IMG/VR virus record: IMGVR_UViG_3300031841_001392
Location: 1-52,949 of that record
Length of the DNA: 52,949 nucleotides
Source of the DNA: a virus
Direction: 5' to 3' (one strand)
Shown: one piece after another, positions 29,397-38,300 of the stretch
Layout of the letters: each line of letters begins with the position of its first letter
Numbering within the stretch: the stretch's first letter is position 1
Position numbers and translations under genes: made by a program
Notes under the pieces: generated by a model
Seen by the model: the letters and a program-made list of their open reading frames with translations, nothing else
The model's database searches: none
Told to the model about the DNA's origin: nothing

Positions 29397-30119
29397 ATGG
29401 AAAATGACGTATCGCTAGGCGATATCTGGGCCACCCTTTACCCAGTGAAATGCAACGAGTTTGCAAAGAAGAAAAACGGGTTGACCTATTTGGCTTGGAA
29501 CGAGGCTTGGCGGCTGCTCATGAGCCACTACCCTACCGCTCATTACGAGTTCGGGGAGAACGAGGTTCATGCTGATGGCTCGCAAACAGTTCACTGCACA
29601 GTAGCTATCGCAGGCCATGCACGGCACATGTGGTTGCCGGTCATGGACTACAAGAACAAGGCTATACCTAACCCCAACGCCCGTGATGTCAGCGACACAA
29701 AGATGCGCTGCTTGGTTAAGACCATTGCAATGTTCGGGCTAGGGTTCCATATATTTCAAGGGCAGGTTCAGCCTGAAGACACATGGGACGATTCCACAGA
29801 AGAGGCGAAAGAAGACAAGCCCGTCGCTGAAAAGCCGGTTGCCAAGAAGCCTGCTGCAAAGAAGCCAGAGCCAGAGTTTGACGATGATGACTTCTTTTTC
29901 ACCGATACTCAGGAGGGTGCAGACCACTGGGTAGATCGGTTAATCGAAACGGTGAACGGGCTGGTGGAGACCAAGAAGGGTCTACGCAGTATCTGGGATG
30001 GAAATAAGAAGGCGGTGGACAAGCTACAGGCTGAGTACCCCGAATCTTACAAACGATTGGCTGACGTTATGAAAGCCAAGCAAGACGAACTAAAGAAGAA
30101 GGAGTCCGAAAATGGATAG
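29397..30119 (+). CDS. Sak3-like single-strand annealing protein (DUF1071-like)
   Basis: 240 residues. The N-terminal 125 residues match the DUF1071/Sak3 annealing proteins: EFAKKKNGLTYLAWNEAWRLLMSHYPTAHYEF, later MDYKNKAIPNPNARDVSDTKMRCLVKTIAMFGLGFHIF. A Lys/Ala/Pro linker (about 135-160, EKPVAKKPAAKKPEPE) leads to a helical C-terminus. It anneals complementary single strands produced by the upstream nuclease, driving recombination and concatemer formation. Start follows AGCAGGAGTGCAAC; the stop overlaps the SSB-like gene by 8 nt. Confidence 0.8.
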   Translation: MENDVSLGDIWATLYPVKCNEFAKKKNGLTYLAWNEAWRLLMSHYPTAHYEFGENEVHADGSQTVHCTVAIAGHARHMWLPVMDYKNKAIPNPNARDVSDTKMRCLVKTIAMFGLGFHIFQGQVQPEDTWDDSTEEAKEDKPVAEKPVAKKPAAKKPEPEFDDDDFFFTDTQEGADHWVDRLIETVNGLVETKKGLRSIWDGNKKAVDKLQAEYPESYKRLADVMKAKQDELKKKESENG

Positions 30120-30438
30120 TCAATATCCCAAGGGTGAAGGTGGGTTGTGGATGCACGACAAGAAGAACGAAAAGCATCCGGATATGCGAGGTCATATCTA
30201 TGTGTCGAGAGACCAGCTTAAGTTGTTGTTGGAGATGGCAAAGGACAACCAAGCGAACCCAGACCCAGAGTTTAAGCTCAAGGTTGATATCGCTATGTGG
30301 AACCGTGTCGCCAAGGATACTGGGCGAGAGTACAAGTACCTCAGCACGGAGGTCTACAAACCAAAGCCAAAGCAGGTTGAGCCACAATCTGACTTCGGCG
30401 GCATGGACGATGGGCTAGACGAAGATATACCGTTTTAG
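30112..30438 (+). CDS. SSB-like protein with acidic C-terminal tip (108 aa)
   Basis: Starts MDSQYPKGEGGLWMHDKKNE; a compact beta core (GHIYVSRDQLKLLLEMAKDN, FKLKVDIAMWNRVAKDTGREYKYLSTEVYKP) precedes a linker and the end GGMDDGLDEDIPF. The DEDIPF tail copies the acidic tip that bacterial SSB uses to recruit repair proteins. The core has the length and strand pattern of a small OB fold, but this is not certain. It follows the annealing protein by overlap (8 nt), as annealing proteins and SSBs often work together. Could be an SSB or an SSB-tip mimic of the host. Confidence 0.68.
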   Translation: MDSQYPKGEGGLWMHDKKNEKHPDMRGHIYVSRDQLKLLLEMAKDNQANPDPEFKLKVDIAMWNRVAKDTGREYKYLSTEVYKPKPKQVEPQSDFGGMDDGLDEDIPF

Positions 30439-30446
30439 GGGGTCGC

Positions 30447-30728
30447 ATGGGTTTGATAATAGAGATTGACGAGAAAACTCGTATTACCACAGATCGGTTC
30501 AACTGGATTGTGCAAAAGCATGTTGGTAGTAACTGGGCAAGCAAAAGCTACCATCGCAGTTACAAAGACGCTTTGAGGCAGATGACTGAAGACCAGATCT
30601 TGAACAGCAATGCCGGTGACCTGCAAGAGTCCATTGAGCGAGTCGAGGACATCATTGATCAGCTAGTCGATATGCACAAAGACCTGTTGGTGCATCCCAG
30701 TGATCAGAAGCTTGCTGATGCGTCTTGA
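30447..30728 (+). CDS. Hypothetical protein (93 aa)
   Basis: Starts MGLIIEIDEKTRITTDRFNW and has two parts: beta-rich TTDRFNWIVQKHVGSNWASKSYHRSYKDALRQM and a helical ESIERVEDIIDQLVDMHKDLL. I recall similar TDRxNWxxQ proteins in marine phage recombination modules, without a function. It has a GGGGTCGC site 9 nt before ATG and an 11-nt overlap with the next gene. Confidence 0.62.
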   Translation: MGLIIEIDEKTRITTDRFNWIVQKHVGSNWASKSYHRSYKDALRQMTEDQILNSNAGDLQESIERVEDIIDQLVDMHKDLLVHPSDQKLADAS

Positions 30729-31119
30729 TATCAAGGGTTCTGGTGTCGGTGAAGCACTGGGGCCGATATGCGCCCTAGTGCCTAACCGTAGCGCCGAGAT
30801 TATGGATTTGTTTATGCGCTGCAAGAAGGGCTTGGTCATTGAACTAAAGCCCTTGCAGAAGGGCAGGAGTCGCAACCAAGAGGGGTATTACCGTAAGTGG
30901 TGTGCGGCGTTTGCAGATCACTGCGGAATGACACCTGATGAGATGCATGAGGAGATGCTTTGCATGACCTTCGGCAGCGTTGAGGTTGAGACCAAGTTTG
31001 GTATGCGCCGTAGGCCAGTGACTCGCAGCGGAGAGACCAACACAGCAACATACTCACGGTTAATAGATAACCTGATCAACACCGCTGCTGATATGGACTT
31101 TAGGGTGCCACCGTCATGA
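30718..31119 (+). CDS. NinB-like recombination protein (133 aa)
   Basis: ATG at 30718 (a GTG at 30700 would add six residues). The core LVIELKPLQKGRSRNQEGYYRKWCAAFADHCGMTPDEMHEEMLCMTFG followed by VETKFGMRRRPVTRSGETNTATYSRLIDNLINTAADMDF is like the NinB family (lambda ORF), which replaces RecFOR functions and binds single-stranded DNA in recombination. It sits between SSB-like and nuclease genes, a fitting context. Ends overlap both neighbours. Assigned by pattern; moderately sure. Confidence 0.68.
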   Translation: MRLDIKGSGVGEALGPICALVPNRSAEIMDLFMRCKKGLVIELKPLQKGRSRNQEGYYRKWCAAFADHCGMTPDEMHEEMLCMTFGSVEVETKFGMRRRPVTRSGETNTATYSRLIDNLINTAADMDFRVPPS

Positions 31120-31532
31120 GGCCTACATATGAGACAGACCAAGACGTTGAGTACGAGAAGCATGTTGCGGATGTGTTTGCAGAAAAGCACGGTATGACTT
31201 GGGTCAGAAACCCTGTGAAGTACCCGATAGACATTAGCTTTATGCGGGGCAATGAAATTGTCTTGTTTGCCGAGATAAAGTGTCGAAAGGTAAACAAAGA
31301 CACCTACCCGACATACATGATATCTGTGTCGAAGGTTATGGCTGCTAGGGCATTAACAGACGCAACGGGTGTAGAGTGCCTACTGATTGTGAAATGGAAA
31401 GATAATGCTGGTTGGATAAACCTGAACAAAGATCCTGACAGTGTAGGGTTTGGTGGTCGGGTAGATCGTAACGACAGTCAGGATATGGAGCCTGTTGTCT
31501 ATTACAACATCATCCGGTTTAAGGATTTTTGA
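31116..31532 (+). CDS. Small PD-(D/E)XK nuclease (138 aa)
   Basis: Starts MRPTYETDQDVEYEKHVADV. Catalytic pattern: E13 in the first helix, D39 (YPIDISF), E53 and K55 (FAEIKCRK), followed by a helix with the late SKVMAARALTDATGVECLLIV strand. This is the core of VRR-NUC, Hjc-type and very-short restriction-like nucleases. Start is ATGA-coupled to the NinB-like gene. It could process branched DNA or host DNA; the second nuclease of the module besides the RecB-like one and RusA. Confidence 0.75.
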   Translation: MRPTYETDQDVEYEKHVADVFAEKHGMTWVRNPVKYPIDISFMRGNEIVLFAEIKCRKVNKDTYPTYMISVSKVMAARALTDATGVECLLIVKWKDNAGWINLNKDPDSVGFGGRVDRNDSQDMEPVVYYNIIRFKDF

Positions 31533-31728
31533 ACTGTGAGGTAAAAAGGCAGGCGAGTGACAGCGTCAGTCTTCTCTATTAAGGAAGCATGTGTCCTTAA
31601 CCAGTGAAATAGGCGTGGTGAAGCGTAGGTTCACAGGCTTTTGACAAGAGAGCAGTCATGACTACCAACTGCGCCAACTGTCACGCTAGAATTAGGATTG
31701 ACCAAAGGGATCATCACACCCTTCCAAC

Positions 31729-31765
31729 ACCGCCCCGTCCGGTGGGTCAGACGGCGGGACTTTTT
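31729..31765 (+). terminator. Rho-independent terminator of the recombination operon
   Basis: CCGCC-CCGTC pairs with GACGGCGG (bulged stem) and is followed by GACTTTTT at 31758-31765. A second hairpin follows. Confidence 0.5.
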
Positions 31766-31817
31766 AGGCCACGGCTCGGGGGTTCATCCTTTGCCTCCGC
31801 TCTCTCCTCATCACGTT

Positions 31818-31847
31818 CCCGTCCGTGAGGCCGCAGGCGGGGCTTTA
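31818..31847 (+). terminator. Second terminator-like hairpin
   Basis: CCCGTCCGTG pairs with CGCAGGCGGG (one mismatch, loop AGGC) and is followed by GCTTTATAATT. It lies just upstream of the next small gene, so it might also be an attenuator. Confidence 0.4.
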
Positions 31848-31867
31848 TAATTACTGGTGAATAATTA

Positions 31868-32080
31868 ATGCCCAAGTTCCACATAGTGACACACGAAATA
31901 CTGTGCAAGTACGCAGAGGTAGAGGCCGAAACCAGAGAAGAGGCCGAGAAGGTAGCAGAAGCTAACGGTGGCACATGGCTCCGACTACCCATGATATTGG
32001 AAAGACGGGTGATCAGGACTCATGACCAGAATGAGCCTCACGAAACGGCACAACAACTAGAGGAGATGTCTGGTGTCTAA
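31868..32080 (+). CDS. Hypothetical protein (70 aa)
   Basis: Starts MPKFHIVTHEILCKYAEVEA and continues with a helix (TREEAEKVAEANGGTW): a small alpha/beta pattern common in phage accessory proteins. Weak ribosome site GGTGAATAATTA. The stop overlaps the next start by 8 nt. No family recognised. Confidence 0.58.
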   Translation: MPKFHIVTHEILCKYAEVEAETREEAEKVAEANGGTWLRLPMILERRVIRTHDQNEPHETAQQLEEMSGV

Positions 32081-32300
32081 GGAAAGTGTTGAAGAGTTCC
32101 TTGCCCGTGGTGGCAAGATACAGGAAGTGCCTTTTGGCGAAATTACCATCAAAGATCCAAAGCTCGGCAACCATGGCCCAAGCAAAGTAACTGCTCAGGC
32201 GCACATAAGAGCTAGTCAAAAGCGTGAGCAGAAGAAAGACAAAGCCAAATCCAAGGTTAAGGTGTTTGGGTTCAACAGGCCCAGCCCTAAAAAAGATTAG
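32073..32300 (+). CDS. Hypothetical basic protein (75 aa), GTG start
   Basis: GTG at 32073 after AGGAGATGTCTG. The protein contains SVEEFLARGGKIQEVPFGE, a motif I recall in small phage proteins, then a long Lys-rich region (KREQKKDKAKSKVKVFGFNR). Its 3' end overlaps that of the converging giant gene by 14 nt. Function unknown; basic tail suggests nucleic-acid binding. Confidence 0.62.
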   Translation: MSKESVEEFLARGGKIQEVPFGEITIKDPKLGNHGPSKVTAQAHIRASQKREQKKDKAKSKVKVFGFNRPSPKKD

Positions 32301-35300
32301 ATATCCTGTTAGCTATAGTCTCTGTTGCCGTGGGCAGTTCTATATATCTTTCTAGCTGCGGGACGATGCTCAGATAGTACTGCTCTTGAGTATTGATAAA
32401 TCTCATCTGCTCCTGCTTCTGATCTGCCGTCAGGTCAGACTTCAACAACGTTCTACGCTGCTTCCTGAGATCTGCAAGCGCACTGGCTGTAGGCTGTAGC
32501 TGCTTCCTCAGACCTATGAATTGCTTTTTATTTACCAAGAAACTCTCAAGCTCATCAAACCTACCTTGGTCTTGCAGAAGCTTGGCTGCGTTCTCGGTAC
32601 GCTTAATGTAGTCCCACATCTCGTAGAAGTCTTCTTTGTTACCGCCACCAAACTCACTGGCAAAGAATCTTCGTATGATCGGATACTGAGAGACATCGGT
32701 TCCAGCAAGCACCGCTCTGTTGTCTCCTTGAAGAAAGCTGTCTCTCAATCCGTAATCAGCCATGCCCAAGATATAAGATCCAATCGTGCCGCCATAACCT
32801 TTCATCAAATGATCTAGTTTGATCGGGCTGATGCCCAAGACCTTCGCCATATTCTTGGCAACCTCCGTTGTAGAGGCAAGCTCTTGAAGCTCTGGTGGCA
32901 ATGATGAATCTATAAATACGGGAGTTACAGGCCTGCCTGTATAGAGGTCGTAGTTCATGTACGCCTCCATAATTGGAGTTACTGCCTGTGGAGGCTGAAC
33001 ACCAAGCGTTCCAAACACTGCTCGGCCTATTGATTGCTGCGCCTCTCTGGCGGTGGTGCCTTCGTTGTAAGAGTCAATGATCCGCTCAGGCAGCGTCTTG
33101 AAAATAAGGCCAACCTCAAACGGGATTGGAATTCTAACCGGCACACCAGACGGTGTTGGTATAAGCCAGTAGTTGTCTTTTATTTCTTCGGTCTGCTCTT
33201 TGTACTGCTCATCATCACTAACCATTGTGTAGTAAATGGCTGTGCTCGCAGCTATCAAAGATCCTCTGGCGATAAAGCTCATGGCTGCCTGAGAGCGTGA
33301 CAAGTCTCTGTTGGCAGAGCTTTTGCCTGTACCGGCCCGTGCAAGGACATCTAAGCCTTGTATCCTAGCGTTCAAGAAAGGAATCGTTGCTGTAACCAAA
33401 CGCATAACAGGGCTGCTGCCACGGCGACCAAAGTTCAACACTTCCATCGCTTGATAGCTGGCTTCTGCCTCATTACCTGTACGGGCTAATACATCGTTGT
33501 AAACAGCGTTTCTAGTAGCAGCGTCTGAGCGAGTTGTCGCTTGACCAAGAAGATCCCAACCGCCGATAAAGAATTTACTAAGAAGCCCTCTTTGATCTAC
33601 ATTCTTGTTTCTTTTTTGAAGTATCTTTCCTGCGTACTCGCCAATGTTTTCTGGGTCATTCTTGTAGTCATAACCGCCTACAACACCTGTCCTCTCAAGC
33701 TTCTCCATTCCTTCAGCGTAACCAGCAATGGTATCGGCTATTGGCACAAAGCTAGACCCAGAAGTGACGAATGCAGACAGCGAGTCACGCAGCATGTTTG
33801 CAATAACAAACCCCGGCTCCCGTGTAACCATCTCTCGCAAAAAACGGGATGGGAAACCCAGTATCTTAGAAACTTCACGCTCTACACCACCAGCAGGCTC
33901 AACAGTCAACGACTCATATATTAACGGGTCATCAACAATGAACTTACGTCTATTGCCGTTGACTTTGAAGGTGACAACAGCCTCGCCTGTAGTGTTCTGT
34001 CCCGGCTTGACCTCTCTTGCTAGGCCAATGTTTCTCATATCCCTGACAATGCGTTGCTGGGCAACATTCTTCATGCCCATGCTAATCGCTGCGTTCAGGT
34101 TCATGGATATTGCTTCCAAGAGCGGCACGTTAACTTCTTTTTCGCTGCCTTTGATTGCCTTTAGGTCTGCGCTTGCAGTCAGGCCGCCAAAGATGTTCGG
34201 CGCGTTTGGAGTGTCGGCACCTTCTACTTGACGATAGAAAGGCACATAGTCTGACTGGTCTTGCCACATCTCTGCGGTCTCTGCATCAACAACACCCGTA
34301 TCTTTGAGAAACTGAACGGTGTAGCCGTTGTAGTCTTGCCAAGCGTCATACCAGTCCTTGATTATTGAATTGCCATTCTCATCCAAGAAAGACTCTGCGG
34401 TTGCAATGTTAGCTGCATGATCCGCCGGGGTTCCCGGTACAGCTATGCCTTTTGCTCGCAAACGCTCGGATCTCTTAGCTATTGAGTAGGCCTGAGCCAT
34501 TTGCTCAAGAGACCCATGCTCCTTGGTGTACAGCATGGACATCAAATCTATGAGGCCTCTAATTTTTTTGGTTTCGCCCCGACTGTTGGTGTGGTTGAAA
34601 TCCGCTATCTTGGTCATACCGCCTGTGTACACAGGGACACCGTACTGAAGAGCGGCTGCGGTTATCGCATTAGATCTGTCAGCCATCAGAGCGGCAGCCA
34701 AAGACGATGAGTCAGCAAGCAAGTTGCCAAGCATGCCTTGGTAGTTTTCTAGCTGGGCATACCTATTGACCGCTGCCTGTTTAGCCTTGGTCAACCACTT
34801 GGCTATCGGCCCTTGATCTAAGACGTTGAGATAGGTCTGTCCGGGGGTATTCGTGGGTAGGTCTGCAACAACATTGTCTATTGCAGCCTGAGCAGCGGGG
34901 TTTATCTCTGGCGCGTTAGACCTAGAGAATGCAGGCATTTCACTATCTGAAAGCTCTTGGCCTTTGTCTGGGTCGGCTGCTACAGCTTGTGCATATCGGT
35001 CTGCGCCGGGATTAAACCGTGGCACCGTGCCTGCGGGACGATTCTCTGCTATTTGTAGATTGTCAGCTACAACACGGTCAACTTCGCTTTGACCTATGAC
35101 CTCTCTGCGCTTGTATTTATCAAGCAGGTTGAATGGAAGCCCTACGTCTTCAGTCTGTACCTCTCTGGCAGCATCGCCTCTTCCTCTGCGCCTAGAGGCT
35201 GAGTCGGGTCTCGGTCTGGGTACGCCGCCATCAGATAGTTTTCTCTCGTAAGTGGCTGCTTGGTCGCCTTCAGGTATCCCTCCGTCAGATCGTTCCCAGT

Positions 35301-38300
35301 CGGGCGGCTTGATTTGTCCTGCATGTTCATAGATGGCCTCTCTAGCCTGATCCAGCGTTATTTGCTTCTTATTATACTGCTTCCATATATTGTCTACAAC
35401 TTCCACATTACTGTTTTGAGACTTGTACTCTGGTCGGAAAAGGCCTCTGACCGCTTCCCATGTAATGGACTGCATCTCTCTAGGTAAAACACCGCGCTCC
35501 TTAGCAGCACGGCGGTAGGCCTCCTCGTAGATTGAGTACACGCCGTTTAGGCCCGTAATACTTGACGATGAACCCTTCGTTCCAAAATTGTGAGAAACCT
35601 CAAATGCACTGCCGCCAAGAGGCTTAAGAAGTCCTGCCGCAACAGCATGGGTGTCTATGGTTACATAGCCAAGATCCGAGTCTGGATCGAATATGTTGTT
35701 GTAAAAGTTTCTGACTTTGTTTGCCGAACCAAGCGATGCAGATATGGTGTCAATGTCAGTTTCTCTTAGGGCTTTAATTGACTTGGCTATCTCAGTTAGA
35801 GACCCCCAAGCCACCTTAGAGTTGCTACCGTCAGAATTCTTTGCGTAGTCGAGAAGTCTGCCGTCAGGGGATACAATCCTGTAGCTAGGGTCGTTATAGG
35901 TCTGGTCAAAAGTCCTGATCCACATAGCGCCTAGCTGCTCACCTTGCCCCGGCTCATTGAATTTATCCAGTACTTGATCAAGGGAGCTAGAGCCTATCAG
36001 ATTAAGCATCTCACGATTTCTGGCTTGACCCTTGGCGCTTATGCCATCATGAAAGAATATTTCTTCGGCGCGAGCTTTCATCTCAGGAGTAAAAGGCTGC
36101 CCTGCGTGATCAAAGAACGTATCAATAGTTCTCTCTGCGAGCGAGGCGTTTTGATACCAGTCCTTTTGCGGAGACAGGTTGGCTGCAACAGCAGCAGCTT
36201 GTTGCATGGTTAAGTTGTGACGTTCTGCAAATCTACGGACTAAAGCGTTTGCGCCTTTGTACCAAACCTTCGAGTTATTACGGGTATCAGCCGGAACCCT
36301 GTCATATATATTGAGCAGATTATTCTTAACAAGCTCAACAAATGCCTCTGCTTTTTGTTTATCTGATCTTAGGTCTTTTGATTTCTGCAGTATCGGATAG
36401 AGGTTAGCGTCTTTGATAAGCTCCATGTTCTTGCCAAAGACCTTGCCGTCAGCAAGAAAGGTTTCGTAGTCATTGACTAGTAAGTCTTCAAGAGGGTCTT
36501 CTTTTGATCTGGCGGCTGTGGGGTATCGGGTACTTACATTACCCTCTATACCGCCCTGTTCAGCGGCTCGCCTAGAGAACATGGGTGATTCTTCAAAGCC
36601 GTCCCTGCCTTCACGGGATGTCCACTCAGGCATCAAGCCCATCTTCTGGTCAGCAAAGACGGTGTCTAGTACACCAGCTCCTTGGTTTTGCTCGCCATAT
36701 GGGCCGTAGTTCAGCCAGCTATTTTGCCCCCTAGTCTCAGACGTAAGTGCCTGTAACGCTGGGCCAGTGAATAGTTTGGCGTGTGCCTGCCATGCATTTT
36801 CCTCACCGCGAGCGCGGAATCCAGCACCTTCTATGCCGTGACCAAATGCGTCATGTACAGCCCTGAATAAGTCGTTGTTGGTGACTATTTGCTCTCGACC
36901 TAGCTGATCTTTCCATCGCAACCCTGTGTCACGCAACATAACCCTGTTTGGATCGCCTATATCGTTATAGAAGTCATCTAAGGTGCCGTAACCGTCATAA
37001 GTGCCATAGACGGACATGCGCTTGTTGCTGCGCAAGTCCCGCATTGCGTTGTACGGGTTGCCGTCATAAGGGTCTGTGTCTGAATCATAGAAATCAAACT
37101 CAAAACCTTCGTCAATCAAGGCATCGTATTGGTTGCGTGTTTGCCTAGCCAGATCCTCATAAGCATCCCTAACATTAGGATCAGTGGGATCATCAGCCAT
37201 CTCCTCATAAGCCTGCGCTATCCGAGTGGCTCTCTCTGGGTCTACCCTTACATACTCCGATTGTCTGGCAAGCGGGATGCCATAGGTCTCTGCATATCGC
37301 TCTGCTGCGGCATTGATTGCTGGGTCTGGCCCCGTGGCCCCTGCCCTGATCGGCGCTCCTTCGAGCGGCGTTCTGCTTGCACCCTGATCTTCTGTCGGCG
37401 CAACGCTTCGTGCCTGATCGCGTCCTCTTCCGTCTCTTCCGCGTTGGGGTCGTACATTATCACCTCCAAGGTTTGATATGTTTCTGGCAACGATGCCTTT
37501 AGTGCCTGACGCATCAATAGGTTGTGCTAACTGCTCAGGATCAATCATTTCGTAAAGAAACTTTGATTGCCCCGACTTGATATCAAACTTGCTGCCTTCA
37601 GGTACAAGATGTTGGTCTCTTGAGTCGGCAAACTCTACTTCGCCAACCTCAATAGGCTCTCCTACAGTGGCGTAACCAACAAGTTTTGCAGGCCCAGAAC
37701 CTGTCTCCACTATGCCAATACGCTTACCCACATAGGGGCGCAGCGAGTCTTTGTCGCGTGTCTCGTATTTTTTCTGACCGCTGACAATTAACTCAGCATA
37801 GTTAGTATCTCCATCAGTTCTGACGTTGATACCCATCTCAGCTTCTGTTGGCGCTCTGCGAGAAAACAGCGTTTCAAACTGCTCGCCACTTGGCAGAACA
37901 TTTTTTGTTGCGTTCTTGGCTAATACTAACGGGCCAACCTGTATTACTTCTTCAGCAAAGGTTACTGGCTCGCCGGTCTTTCTGTCGTAGAAGTATGAGT
38001 GTCTTCTTGGATCAAAACCAACCTGAACCCAGTCTGGAGAGTTAATGAATTCCTCTGCAAGTGATGCTGTTTGCTCCGGGTCTCTGTTTACAAAGTCTCC
38101 CATGATTTGGGCAAACGGAAACTTGTTTTTTCCCTCCATAACGGAACGAGCGTCTTCTTGAAGGTTTTTAGGGTCTCTTCCCGCTCTTTCTCTAAGCATG
38201 GTGAAATCAGCATTTTTGATTGATGCTGTAGCCATGTGAGATATCGATTTGCCTTTCTGGTCGTGAATCGTTGGCACCCAAGTGCCAAAGTTTTTGTATG

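Larger units (their letters stand above)
31533..31867. other. Non-coding gap after the recombination operon
   Basis: No convincing gene. It contains the hairpin TTAAGGA-AGCATGTG-TCCTTAA (31579-31600) and two terminator-like stems (listed next). A 56-codon frame at 31658-31828 has a CANC pair but no good ribosome site and covers the stems. Confidence 0.6.

Noticed and set aside
31540-31640. tRNA-like stretch (GGTTCACAG and neighbouring stems)
   Set aside because: No seven-base acceptor stem or anticodon arm in the right spacing. No tRNA recognised elsewhere in the window.
31658-31828. A 56-residue frame with a CANC motif after the recombination operon
   Set aside because: Poor ribosome site and full overlap with two terminator-like stems; low-complexity second half.
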